NCBI GenBank assembly: GCA_964480525.1
Contig: CAYZOV010000003.1
Span: 1-64,000 of the forward strand
Source: JAAZZIT01 sp964480525
GTDB lineage: Bacteria > Bacillota > Clostridia > Oscillospirales > Ruminococcaceae
Direction of reading: 5' to 3'
DNA length: 64,000 bases
This document shows, in pieces, positions 1 to 7,921 of this stretch. A program made the translations under genes and the position numbers. The notes beneath the pieces were generated by a model. That model had not been told where the DNA came from. It searched no databases and was given only the letters and a program-made list of their open reading frames with translations. How positions within the stretch are numbered: the first letter of the stretch is position 1; each line of letters begins with the position of its first letter.

Positions 1-112
1 CAATTTTTGAAAGTTCTGCGCCGGCGTTATATAACGCCTCTAACTGTTTTCGATCATCGTAGGTAAAATATTTGCAAGTAATAAGGTTGTCCTCCTTTCC
101 TTTTTCGGCCAA
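1..112 (-). CDS. Helix-turn-helix protein N-terminus, IS30-transposase-like (partial)
   Basis: The minus strand reads out of the window on the left. One frame gives KYFTYDDRKQLEALYNAG followed by AELSKI, which resembles the first helix-turn-helix of IS30-type transposases and related small regulators. An AAGGAGG ribosome site (97-91) lies 8 nt before an ATT codon at 82. The only conventional start in this frame is a TTG at 112, which lies upstream of that site. The gene may therefore use a rare start or be degenerate. Too little is visible to tell a transposase from a stand-alone regulator. Confidence 0.35.
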   Translation of the reverse strand, partial: MAEKGKEDNLITCKYFTYDDRKQLEALYNAGAELSKI

Positions 113-120
113 AAAAAATA

Positions 121-186
121 ATGTGCGAAAGGTAGGCCTTTCACACATTCAAGTGTTGGTTTCGAGGCTTTTTACCTTTCGCACAT
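121..186. repeat. 14-bp perfect inverted repeat with a 38-nt centre
   Basis: ATGTGCGAAAGGTA (121-134) is exactly complementary to TACCTTTCGCACAT (173-186). The centre contains a further weak pairing (AGGCCTTTCACAC against GTGTTGGTTTCGAGGCT). It lies just upstream of the minus-strand helix-turn-helix fragment, where a terminal repeat of an insertion element or a long hairpin would be expected. It could instead be a transcription terminator or an operator. Confidence 0.6.
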
Positions 187-228
187 AGTATAAAACTTTT
201 TAAATTCAAAAAAATAAACCTAAACTAT

Positions 229-257
229 TTGCTTTTTTTTAGAAAATATGTTATACT
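229..257 (+). promoter_or_regulatory. SigA-type promoter of the DUF951-prfA operon
   Basis: TTGCTT (229-234) and TATACT (252-257) are separated by 17 bp. They lie about 30 nt before the GTG start at 290, which has an AAAGGAGGGG ribosome site at about 275-284. Confidence 0.6.
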
Positions 258-289
258 AAATCTGTATGTAAAAAAAGGAGGGGATTTTT

Positions 290-481
290 GTGGATATTTC
301 AAAAGGCGATATTCTTTTAATGAAAAAAAAGCACCCTTGCGGAGCGTCCAGAATGATTGTTCTCCGTTCGGGAATGGACTTCAAACTTAAATGCGAGGGT
401 TGCGGTCGTGAATTTATGATTGCACGTTCAAAAGCCGAAAAAAATATTAAATCGGTTCTTAAAAACAACGGTGAACCATAG
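290..481 (+). CDS. DUF951 family protein
   Basis: This 63-residue basic protein starts at GTG 290, chosen because a strong AAAGGAGGGG site precedes it. It has an HPCG motif (residues 15-18) and a CxxC pair (C35, C38), a small zinc-ribbon-like arrangement typical of DUF951. The family is widespread in Firmicutes and its function is not established; a nucleic-acid-binding role is often guessed from the Cys and Lys content. It heads a probable operon with prfA, 57 bp downstream. Confidence 0.8.
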   Translation: MDISKGDILLMKKKHPCGASRMIVLRSGMDFKLKCEGCGREFMIARSKAEKNIKSVLKNNGEP

Positions 482-538
482 CTACGCTTTAATTTTACGG
501 TTAATAAATAAAATATGTTGAAAAGGAAAGAATAAATA

Positions 539-1618
539 ATGCTTGATAAACTTAGAAATATTGAAGATAAATATAACGAAATTAACGAAAAACTAATGCA
601 ACCTGAAATTATCAATAATAATGAACTTTATAGAAATTACATGAAAGAATATAAAGACCTCACACCGCTTATGGAAAAATTTCAGGAATACAAATCAGCT
701 AAAGCTTCGTTTGATGAAGCGGTGGAACTTTTGGACGCAGGCGGTTTGGAAAAAGATTTTAAAGAAATGGTTCAAATGCAATATGACGAATCAAAAGAAG
801 ATATGGAAAAGCTAAACGAAGAATTAAAAATTTTGCTTTTGCCAAAGGACCCTAACGATTCCAAAAACGTTATTGTTGAAATCCGTGGCGGAGCAGGTGG
901 CGAAGAAGCGGCACTTTTTGCAAATTCTTTGTACAGAATGTATACTATGTATGCCGCTGCTAAGGGCTGGAAAGTTGAGGTTATGAACGCTAACGAAACC
1001 GAACTTGGTGGATTTAAGGAAATTTCATTTATGATTGAGGGCGACGGAGCATATTCAAGACTTAAATACGAAAGTGGCGTTCACCGTGTACAGCGTGTTC
1101 CTGAAACCGAATCGCAGGGAAGAATCCATACATCAACTGTTACGGTTGCCGTAATGCCTGAAGCTGACGAGGTTGAGCTTGAAATTAACGACAAGGATTT
1201 GAAAATCGACGTGTTCCGTTCTTCGGGTGCAGGCGGTCAGCATATTAACAAAACTTCGTCTGCTATTCGTGTAACACATTTGCCGACAGGTATGGTTGTT
1301 GAATGTCAGGACGAGCGTTCGCAGTATAAAAATAAGGACAAGGCGCTTAAAGTTTTGCGTTCAAGACTTTTGGAGCAAAAACAGGCAGAACACGATAACG
1401 AAATTGCCGCCGAAAGACGTTCACAGGTTGGTACAGGCGACAGAAGTGAGAGAATCAGAACATACAACTATCCTGAAAGCCGTATCAGCGACCATAGAAT
1501 CGGTTTAACGCTTTATAAACTTGAATCTATCCTTAACGGAAATCTTGACGAAGTTATTGACGCACTTGCAACAGCCGACCAAGTTGCAAAACTTTCTGCA
1601 CAAGAAGGTGCTGAATAA
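539..1618 (+). CDS. prfA: Peptide chain release factor 1
   Basis: This class I release factor of 359 residues (the usual length) terminates translation at UAA and UAG. The codon-recognition motif is P188-E189-T190 in the RF1 form PxT, rather than the SPF of RF2. The peptidyl-tRNA hydrolysis motif GGQ is at residues 232-234 within GAGGQHINKTSSAIR. An AAAGGAAAG ribosome site precedes the ATG. The stop overlaps the start of the next gene by one base (TAATG), so the threonylcarbamoyl-AMP synthase gene is probably translationally coupled. I see no HemK/PrmC methyltransferase gene next to it, which is the common neighbour in Bacilli. Confidence 0.97.
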   Translation: MLDKLRNIEDKYNEINEKLMQPEIINNNELYRNYMKEYKDLTPLMEKFQEYKSAKASFDEAVELLDAGGLEKDFKEMVQMQYDESKEDMEKLNEELKILLLPKDPNDSKNVIVEIRGGAGGEEAALFANSLYRMYTMYAAAKGWKVEVMNANETELGGFKEISFMIEGDGAYSRLKYESGVHRVQRVPETESQGRIHTSTVTVAVMPEADEVELEINDKDLKIDVFRSSGAGGQHINKTSSAIRVTHLPTGMVVECQDERSQYKNKDKALKVLRSRLLEQKQAEHDNEIAAERRSQVGTGDRSERIRTYNYPESRISDHRIGLTLYKLESILNGNLDEVIDALATADQVAKLSAQEGAE

Positions 1619-2637
1619 TGAAAACTTATGACACTCAGGTGCTTGAACCAACCGAAGAAAGTATCAAACTTGCAGGCGAACTTTTGAGAAATGGCGAACT
1701 TGTTGGAATACCTACCGAAACAGTTTACGGACTGGGCGGAAACGCACTTGAAAGCAGTTCGGCAGAAAAGATTTTTAAGGCAAAGGGCAGACCGTCTGAC
1801 AATCCGTTGATTGTTCATATTACCGAGATTGATGACATAAAGCCTTTGGTGACGGATTTTCCGTTGCTTGCTCAAAAATGTGCTGAAAGATTCTGGCCCG
1901 GACCTTTAACAATGATTTTGCCAAAGTCGGAAAAAATTCCACCTCAAACAAGTGGCGGACTTGACACAGTAGGCATAAGAATGCCGTCCGACAAAATCGC
2001 ACGAGCTATAATTAAATCGGCAGGTGTGCCGATTGCCGCCCCGTCTGCTAACCTTTCGGGAAGTCCAAGCCCTACCGAGGCTGTACACGTTTACGAGGAT
2101 ATGAATGGCAGAATACCTTTGATTATAGACGGAAAAAATTCAGCAGTCGGCGTAGAATCTACTGTTATTTCTTTTGAAAAAAACTCAATCCGTATATTAA
2201 GACCCGGGTTTATTTCCGCAGAGGATTTGACAGAGGTTACGCCAAATGTAATAATTGACGACGGTGTAATTCATATGCTGGGCAAAGACGTTGTGGCAAA
2301 GTCACCCGGAATGAAATATCGACATTATTCGCCTAAAGCCGAGGTTATAATCATTGACGGTAATCTTGAAAATTACGAAAAATTTATCAAAGAAAATGCC
2401 GATGAAACAGATTATTGTATGATTTTTGATAACGACAAGCTGAACGTTAGAAATTCGATAATTAAATATGGTAAGAACAGCGAGGAACAGGCTGTTAAGC
2501 TGTTTTCTACATTGAGAAAGCTTGACGAATTGGGCGTAAAACGTGCGTATGCCAGATGTCCTGAAAAAAACGGCGTTGGACTTGCGGTGTACAACCGACT
2601 TTTAAGAGCGGCAGGTTTTCAGGTTATAAAGGTTTAA
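1618..2637 (+). CDS. ywlC: L-threonylcarbamoyladenylate synthase (Sua5/YwlC type)
   Basis: This enzyme makes threonylcarbamoyl-AMP from threonine, bicarbonate and ATP, the first step of the t6A37 modification of ANN-decoding tRNAs. The 339 residues comprise an N-terminal YrdC domain (about 10-200) and a C-terminal Sua5 domain (about 220-339), so this is the long Sua5 form rather than the short TsaC. Visible YrdC features are PTETVYGLGGNAL, KAKGRPSDNPL and the SANLSG loop. The ATG overlaps the prfA stop by one base. Confidence 0.93.
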   Translation: MKTYDTQVLEPTEESIKLAGELLRNGELVGIPTETVYGLGGNALESSSAEKIFKAKGRPSDNPLIVHITEIDDIKPLVTDFPLLAQKCAERFWPGPLTMILPKSEKIPPQTSGGLDTVGIRMPSDKIARAIIKSAGVPIAAPSANLSGSPSPTEAVHVYEDMNGRIPLIIDGKNSAVGVESTVISFEKNSIRILRPGFISAEDLTEVTPNVIIDDGVIHMLGKDVVAKSPGMKYRHYSPKAEVIIIDGNLENYEKFIKENADETDYCMIFDNDKLNVRNSIIKYGKNSEEQAVKLFSTLRKLDELGVKRAYARCPEKNGVGLAVYNRLLRAAGFQVIKV

Positions 2638-2652
2638 AAAGTTGGTGATGTT

Positions 2653-3309
2653 GTGAAAAAATATATAACAGTAGGTTTAACAGGACAAAGTGGTGCAGGC
2701 AAAACAACGGTTAGTGACGAATTTTTAAAAAACGGCTTTTATATAATTAACTGCGACGAGGTTTCCCGAAAAGTTACGAAAGCGGGAAGTGGGTGTTGCA
2801 AAGCACTTAGTGTTATTTTTCCTACCTGTTTTAACCGTGAGCTTGAGCTTGACAGAAAGAAGCTGGGTGAAATTGTTTTTAGCGATAAAGAAAAATTAGA
2901 ACAACTAAACAAAACGATTTTTCCGTACATAATTGAATATATAAATAATATAATAGCTGACGCTGTGGAAAATGGCGAAAGACTTATTTTGATTGACGCA
3001 CCGACGCTTTTTGAAGCGAAAATGGAAAATTCCTGCGACTATGTGGTCAGCGTTGTTGCCGATTACGGTTTGCGATTAAAACGTATTTGCCAACGTGACA
3101 GTTTAACGCAAATTCAGGCTGAAAACCGTCTTTGCTCACAAAAAAGCGAGGAGTTTTTCAGAGAAAAATCAGATTTTATTATTGAAAACAACACCGACCT
3201 TGAAACAGTTATTAAACAGACGCAAAACGTAATAAACGAACTAAAGGAGATGGCAAATGTCCGTAAAACAGATAAAGAGAAAAAAGAAACGGATTCATTG
3301 GATATTTAA
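2653..3309 (+). CDS. coaE: Dephospho-CoA kinase
   Basis: CoaE catalyses the last step of coenzyme A synthesis, phosphorylating the ribose 3'-OH of dephospho-CoA. The P-loop GLTGQSGAGKTT lies at residues 8-19, followed by the CoaE-typical NCDEVSR and later LIDAPTLFEAKME. The length of 218 residues is slightly over the usual 200, with a Lys/Glu-rich tail. The start is GTG 2653 with a weak ribosome site. An upstream ATG at 2647 runs straight into a stop, so GTG is the better choice. The 3' end overlaps the following transglycosylase gene by 53 bp, unusually long for this window. Confidence 0.93.
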   Translation: MKKYITVGLTGQSGAGKTTVSDEFLKNGFYIINCDEVSRKVTKAGSGCCKALSVIFPTCFNRELELDRKKLGEIVFSDKEKLEQLNKTIFPYIIEYINNIIADAVENGERLILIDAPTLFEAKMENSCDYVVSVVADYGLRLKRICQRDSLTQIQAENRLCSQKSEEFFREKSDFIIENNTDLETVIKQTQNVINELKEMANVRKTDKEKKETDSLDI

Positions 3310-3844
3310 GATTATTATACTGGTTGCGATTTTCATTTTTTGTTCTAATCTTATTCCAAAGGTTACTAAAAATGAAATTTATCCCAAAGAATATGAGGAA
3401 TATGTACTTAAATACAGTAAAGAATATAACATAGACCACAATTTTATTTTTGCGATTATTAAAACCGAAAGCAACTTTGACGCAATGGCACAGTCCGAAG
3501 TAGGCGCAAGAGGACTTATGCAAATTATGGAAGAAGCTTACGATTGGGCAAAATTTAAAATCAAAGACGAAAGGGATATTACTTACGACCAGATGTTTGA
3601 ACCAGAATATAACATTGAATACGGTTGTTTTATGCTAGGGTATTATTATGAAAAATACGGCTTGTTTGAACTGGCTGCCGCTGCGTATCATTCAGGTATG
3701 ACAACGGTTGACAATTGGATTTCTGACGGGACAATTTCACTTGACAATTTTGACGTTGAGGATATTCCTGCGGGAAAAACAAAACACTACGTCACAAAAG
3801 TTATGCGTTATTACCAGTCGTATTTAAATTTATATGAAAATTAA
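3257..3844 (+). CDS. Membrane-anchored lytic transglycosylase (SLT domain)
   Basis: This 195-residue peptidoglycan lyase has a basic N-terminus, one membrane segment (about residues 15-33) and a soluble SLT domain facing the wall. The predicted catalytic glutamate is in AIIKTESNFD, followed by the family signature GARGLMQIM and, near the end, AAAYHSGMTTVDNW. An AAAGGAGATG ribosome site at 3243-3252 supports ATG 3257, although it lies inside coaE. Small Slt70-like enzymes next to coaE are common in clostridia. It probably acts in wall turnover; nothing specific links it to sporulation. Confidence 0.9.
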   Translation: MSVKQIKRKKKRIHWIFKIIILVAIFIFCSNLIPKVTKNEIYPKEYEEYVLKYSKEYNIDHNFIFAIIKTESNFDAMAQSEVGARGLMQIMEEAYDWAKFKIKDERDITYDQMFEPEYNIEYGCFMLGYYYEKYGLFELAAAAYHSGMTTVDNWISDGTISLDNFDVEDIPAGKTKHYVTKVMRYYQSYLNLYEN

Positions 3845-3864
3845 ATCTGAAAGGATAGATAATT

Positions 3865-5274
3865 ATGGAAAATGAAAACAAGAAAAGCGAAGTTGAAGTT
3901 TTGAAAGAAAAGCTTTTTTCTTCTCCGAAAAACGCAGTACAGCTTTTGTCGGAAGACAAAATCAAAAAAGCTGACAAATTCTGCGAAAAATACAAACAGT
4001 TTCTTGATAACGCAAAGACCGAAAGAGAAGCTGTAAAAGAAGCGGTTGCTATCGCTAAGGAAAACGGTTTTGAAAAGTATTCTAAAAACAAAAAATATAA
4101 AGCAGGGGAAAAGTTTTATTCTATTAACAGAGGAAAAGCACTTATCCTCTGCACAATGGGTACAGAGCCTTTGGAAAACGGCGTAAAAATCAACGCCGCA
4201 CATATCGATTCCCCACGAATTGACCTTAAACAGCACCCACTTTACGAGGATAACGAACTTGCACTTTTCAAAACTCACTACTACGGCGGAATTAAAAAGT
4301 ATCAATGGACAACTATTCCTCTTGCACTTCACGGTGTGGTTATCAAGTCTAACCGTGACAAGGTTATTGTTAATATCGGTGAGGACGACAACGACCCTGT
4401 ATTTTGTATAACAGACCTGCTTCCGCACCTTGCTACAAATCAGATGAAGCGTACTCTTAACGAGGGAATCAAGGGCGAAGAACTTAATATTCTTATCGGT
4501 TCAAGGCCTTTCAAAGATGATAAAGGTTCAGAACTTGTAAAGCTTAACATTATGAAAATCCTTAACGAAAAGTACGGTATTGTTGAGGACGATTTTGTTT
4601 CGGCAGAGCTTGAAGCTGTTCCTGCTGTTAAAGCAAGAGATATCGGTTTTGACAGAAGTATGGTGGGTGCATACGGACAGGACGACAGAGTGTGCGCTTA
4701 TACCGCATTAAGAGCAGCCGTTAAGTGTGACGCTCCAAAGAAAACTTGCATTACCGTTCTTGCAGACAAGGAAGAAACGGGAAGCGACGGAAACACAGGT
4801 CTTAACAGTTCGTTCCTTAAATATTTCATTTTTGACCTTGCACAGTCACAGGGCTGTCAGGGTACAACCGTAATCTCAAATTCAGAATGTCTTTCGGCTG
4901 ACGTAAATGCAGCACTTGACCCTACATTCCCGGAAGTTTTGGAATCAAGAAACTGTTCAAGAATTAACTACGGTGTTGTTGTAACTAAGTTTACAGGTGC
5001 AAGAGGTAAATCAGGCACATCTGACGCTTCGGCGGAATTTGTGGGCAAAGTTAGAAATCTTCTTGATAAGGAAGGCGTAATTTGGCAGACAGGCGAACTT
5101 GGTAAAGTTGACGAAGGCGGCGGTGGAACAGTCGCTATGTATATTGCAAACCTTAATATTGACGTTATCGACGTGGGTGTTCCTGTTCTTTCAATGCACG
5201 CACCGTTTGAAATTACTTCAAAAATTGACACATATATGGCTTACAAGGCATTTGTTGCTTTCTTTAACGAATAA
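3865..5274 (+). CDS. M18 family zinc aminopeptidase
   Basis: This 469-residue cytosolic aminopeptidase belongs to the M18 (aspartyl aminopeptidase/LAP4) family. Metal-ligand motifs are visible in order: NAAHIDSPR, GQDDRVCAYTALRA, DKEETGSDGNTG, NSECLSADVNAALDP and SMHAPFEITSKID. Clostridial members of this length generally remove acidic or neutral N-terminal residues from peptides. An AAAGGATAG site precedes ATG 3865. It is followed by an intrinsic terminator, so it is the last gene of the prfA-side operon. Confidence 0.93.
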   Translation: MENENKKSEVEVLKEKLFSSPKNAVQLLSEDKIKKADKFCEKYKQFLDNAKTEREAVKEAVAIAKENGFEKYSKNKKYKAGEKFYSINRGKALILCTMGTEPLENGVKINAAHIDSPRIDLKQHPLYEDNELALFKTHYYGGIKKYQWTTIPLALHGVVIKSNRDKVIVNIGEDDNDPVFCITDLLPHLATNQMKRTLNEGIKGEELNILIGSRPFKDDKGSELVKLNIMKILNEKYGIVEDDFVSAELEAVPAVKARDIGFDRSMVGAYGQDDRVCAYTALRAAVKCDAPKKTCITVLADKEETGSDGNTGLNSSFLKYFIFDLAQSQGCQGTTVISNSECLSADVNAALDPTFPEVLESRNCSRINYGVVVTKFTGARGKSGTSDASAEFVGKVRNLLDKEGVIWQTGELGKVDEGGGGTVAMYIANLNIDVIDVGVPVLSMHAPFEITSKIDTYMAYKAFVAFFNE

Positions 5275-5287
5275 TTTTTAGTATATC

Positions 5288-5327
5288 AAAACCTTAATCA
5301 ATTTTTCGGTTAAGGTTTTATTTTTTT
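5288..5327 (+). terminator. Intrinsic terminator after the M18 aminopeptidase gene
   Basis: AAAACCTTAA (5288-5297) pairs with TTAAGGTTTT (5310-5319) across a 12-nt loop, followed by A and seven T residues. Confidence 0.85.
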
Positions 5328-5338
5328 GTGTGCATAAT

Positions 5339-5372
5339 TTCGACAGTTTTGTCCGTAGGAAAAGCCTATAAT
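5339..5372 (+). promoter_or_regulatory. Spo0A-controlled spoIIG-type promoter
   Basis: TTCGACA (5339-5345) is the exact complement of the 0A box TGTCGAA, and a weaker TGTCCGT box lies at 5350-5356. A TATAAT -10 is at 5367-5372. If TCGACA (5340-5345) serves as the -35, the spacer is 21 bp. That resembles the abnormally long 22-bp spacer of the Bacillus subtilis spoIIG promoter, where Spo0A-P recruits SigA polymerase. The spoIIGA ATG follows 19 nt later. Confidence 0.7.
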
Positions 5373-5391
5373 TAAAACAGGGAGGGAAAAT

Positions 5392-6216
5392 ATGAAAACA
5401 ATTTACATAGATATACTTTTGCTTACAAATTTTGCCGTAAATCTTGCATTTTTAAGCATAACTAAAAAGATAACCCACGGATTTGCCACTAAAAAATCAA
5501 TTTTGCTTGCTTCTGTAATCGGAAGCTTTTCTTCTCTTGTAATTTTGTTTTCCAACAGTTTTTTGTGTTGGGGGTTTAAAATTCTGCTGTTTCTTTTGGA
5601 AATAATTATTTCGTTTAAAGAAAAATCGGTTAAGAAAATTCTGAAAATTTCCTTTGTGCTGTTAATGGTAAACATTACCTACTATGGATTATGTATTATT
5701 TTTTGGAATTTGTTTGACAGAAAAATTTTCTATATAAATAATCTAACGGTGTATTTTGATATTGACGTTTTATCGCTGATTTTCCTGACAACTTTTTTCT
5801 ATGTGCTGATTTGCGGTTTTGAGTTTGTTAAAACAAAATACTTCGATAAAAATAAATTCTATGTGGCGTCTTTTTGTCTTAACGAAAAAGAATATTCATT
5901 TGACGGTGTTTCCGATACGGCAAATAATTTGGTGGACTTATTCTATAACAAACCCGTGGCGGTTGTGCTAAGCAAAAACCTTTTTACGGATTTGTCACTT
6001 GATAAAACAAATAACGAATCCTTTCTTCAAATGTATAATCTTCACGTTATCCCTTGTAAAACCGTAAATTCAAACGGCATAATTTATGTTACAAAACCTA
6101 TGAAAATTCAGATTAAAGACAACACGGATATAACAAATTGCGAAGTGTGTATTGGAATATCAGATAAAGTATCCGACAATGAAAAATGTATATTTAACCC
6201 GAAAATTTTATTTTAA
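5392..6216 (+). CDS. spoIIGA: Pro-SigE processing aspartic protease
   Basis: SpoIIGA is the membrane protease that cleaves the pro-sequence from SigE in the mother cell after septation. The 274 residues comprise five hydrophobic segments in the first 150 residues and a C-terminal aspartic-protease domain. The likely catalytic aspartate is D175 in SDTANN, corresponding to the DTGN of B. subtilis SpoIIGA, with Ala in place of Gly. A GGGAGGG ribosome site precedes ATG 5392. sigE starts 13 nt downstream with its ribosome site overlapping the spoIIGA stop. Sequence similarity in this family is low, so context carries much of the identification. Confidence 0.88.
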   Translation: MKTIYIDILLLTNFAVNLAFLSITKKITHGFATKKSILLASVIGSFSSLVILFSNSFLCWGFKILLFLLEIIISFKEKSVKKILKISFVLLMVNITYYGLCIIFWNLFDRKIFYINNLTVYFDIDVLSLIFLTTFFYVLICGFEFVKTKYFDKNKFYVASFCLNEKEYSFDGVSDTANNLVDLFYNKPVAVVLSKNLFTDLSLDKTNNESFLQMYNLHVIPCKTVNSNGIIYVTKPMKIQIKDNTDITNCEVCIGISDKVSDNEKCIFNPKILF

Positions 6217-6229
6217 GGAGATAGATTTT

Positions 6230-6940
6230 ATGAACAGATTTAAAAGATTTTTGTTAAGGCTGAAATTAAGGCTTTTTAGCGGACTTGATGAAATTCACTA
6301 CATAAACGGCGCTGACAACCTGCCGCCGCCTTTATCAAAAGACGACGAACAAAAGGCTCTGAAACTTTTGGAAGAGGGCAACACCAAAGGCAGGGAACTG
6401 TTGATTATTCACAATTTGCGGTTGGTAGTTTACATTGCAAAAAAATTTGAATCCACGGGAATTGGCATTGAAGATTTAATTTCTATTGGCACAATCGGAC
6501 TTATAAAGGCTGTGAAAACTTTTAAAACCGATAAAAATATTAAACTTGCAACTTATGCTTCAAGGTGTATTGAAAACGAAATTTTAATGTATTTAAGAAA
6601 AACCACTCAACATAAAAACGATATTTCCATTGACGAACCTTTGAATTATGATTCAGAGGGCAACGAACTTTTACTTTCAGATGTTTTGGGAACAGATAGC
6701 GACATGGTGATTAGGGGGATAGAAAGCGAAGTGGAAATTGAACTCTTGCTGAAAGAAATTTCAAAACTTAACGACCGTGAAAGGCAAATTATGGAAATGC
6801 GTTTCGGACTGGGGAAGTATAAAAAAGAACTCACCCAAAAGCAGGTTGCGGATATTGTGGGCATATCCCAGTCGTACATATCAAGGCTTGAAAAGAGAAT
6901 AATTAAACAGCTTAAAGAAAACCTTGAAAAAATCTGTTAA
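6230..6940 (+). CDS. sigE: Sporulation sigma factor SigE (pro-form)
   Basis: This sigma-70 family factor of 236 residues directs early mother-cell transcription. The start at ATG 6230 was chosen because AAGGAG (6215-6220) precedes it and because it gives a classic pro-sequence: an amphipathic basic N-terminus (about residues 1-20), then GLDEIHYINGADNLPPPLS. That closely matches the B. subtilis region around the SpoIIGA cleavage site. Region 2 (DLISIGTIGLIKAVKTF) and region 4 (QKQVADIVGISQSYISRLEKR) are intact. It is co-transcribed with spoIIGA. The 3' end lies 3 bp from the end of sigG on the other strand. Confidence 0.96.
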   Translation: MNRFKRFLLRLKLRLFSGLDEIHYINGADNLPPPLSKDDEQKALKLLEEGNTKGRELLIIHNLRLVVYIAKKFESTGIGIEDLISIGTIGLIKAVKTFKTDKNIKLATYASRCIENEILMYLRKTTQHKNDISIDEPLNYDSEGNELLLSDVLGTDSDMVIRGIESEVEIELLLKEISKLNDRERQIMEMRFGLGKYKKELTQKQVADIVGISQSYISRLEKRIIKQLKENLEKIC

Positions 6941-6943
6941 AAA

Positions 6944-7717
6944 TCATTTTAAACTGTTTTTAATCTTTTCAAGTGCGCCTTTTTCAAGTCTGGAAACCTG
7001 CGCTTGGGAAATGCCGATTTCTTTTGCAACCTCAACTTGCGTTTTTCCTTGATAAAAACGCAAATTCAGTATTTTCTTTTCACGGGGTAAAAGGTCGGAA
7101 ATAGCTTCTTTTATCGCCAATTCTTCAAGCCACGACAAATCGTCGTTTTTGTCACCCACTTGGTCTAAAACATACAAAGTATCTCCCGAATCGGAAAAAA
7201 CAGGCTCGTACAAAGAAATAGGGTCGGTGATTGATTCCAACGCCGTAACAACGTCGCTTCGTTCCACGCCGATTTCTTTTGCGATTTCGTCTATGGTCGG
7301 TTCTTTTTGAAACTTTGCCATGTATTTTTCTTTCGCCTGCATGGCTTTGTACGCTGTGTCTTTGATTGAACGACTGACCTTTATAGGCGAATTATCTCTT
7401 AAATAACGCCTGACTTCGCCCATAATTAAAGGTACTGCGTATGTGGAGAATCTCACGTCCATATCGGTGTTAAAGTTGTCTACGGCTTTTAATAAACCGA
7501 TAACCCCCACTTGAAAAATATCGTCAAAATTTTCTCCACGTCCTGAAAAACGCTGTATTATGCTTAAAACAAGCCTTAAATTGCCTACCACCAGCTTGTC
7601 ACGGGCGTTTTTGTCGCCATTTTGCGCCAATTTTAACAGTTCGATTTTTTCCGATTCTTTTAAAACTTTCAGTTCCGACGTGTTTATACCGCTTATTTCA
7701 ACTTTGTTGTATTGCAT
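6944..7717 (-). CDS. sigG: Sporulation sigma factor SigG
   Basis: SigG is the late forespore sigma factor, here 257 residues (the usual length). The N-terminal VEISGINTSELKVL segment is the SigG signature, followed by region 2 (FDDIFQVGVIGLLKAVDNF) and region 4 ending QAQVSRLEKGALEKIK. The start is ATG 7717 with a CGGAGAAA ribosome site. It is transcribed toward sigE, whereas the three genes are normally collinear in Bacillus and Clostridium. This removes any read-through from spoIIGA-sigE, and the gene has its own SigF-type promoter. No terminator fits in the 3-bp gap. Confidence 0.95.
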   Translation of the reverse strand: MQYNKVEISGINTSELKVLKESEKIELLKLAQNGDKNARDKLVVGNLRLVLSIIQRFSGRGENFDDIFQVGVIGLLKAVDNFNTDMDVRFSTYAVPLIMGEVRRYLRDNSPIKVSRSIKDTAYKAMQAKEKYMAKFQKEPTIDEIAKEIGVERSDVVTALESITDPISLYEPVFSDSGDTLYVLDQVGDKNDDLSWLEELAIKEAISDLLPREKKILNLRFYQGKTQVEVAKEIGISQAQVSRLEKGALEKIKNSLK

Positions 7718-7740
7718 TATAATTTCTCCGTTTTTTACTA

Positions 7741-7770
7741 AATTATTACCCCAAAAGAAAAGGCTTATGC
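7741..7770 (-). promoter_or_regulatory. SigF/SigG-type promoter of sigG
   Basis: On the minus strand, GCATA (7770-7766) and GGTAATAATT (7750-7741) are separated by 15 bp. Both match the forespore consensus GYATA / GGnrAnAnTw at every defined position. The element lies 24 bp upstream of the sigG ATG, consistent with SigF-driven and later SigG-autoregulated expression. Confidence 0.75.
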
Positions 7771-7826
7771 AATGATTCTTGCGGTATTTTTTGCCAGATT
7801 AACATCCGTAAATCGTGTTAATTTTT

Positions 7827-7868
7827 TGTCAAGAATATCTTGACAGCTTAATAATTATTTGCTATAAT
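7827..7868 (+). promoter_or_regulatory. SigA-type promoter with overlapping palindromic operator
   Basis: TTGACA (7840-7845) and TATAAT (7863-7868) are 17 bp apart. TGTCAAGA-ATA-TCTTGACA (7827-7845) is a perfect 8-bp-arm palindrome covering the whole -35, a layout typical of repressor control. It drives the first GLUG-protein gene. The second GLUG copy has a similar promoter without the palindrome. Confidence 0.7.
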
Positions 7869-7921
7869 AATCTAAGAAAATTATGCCTGTTTTCGGCGTA
7901 AATTTGAATGGAGGAATATAT

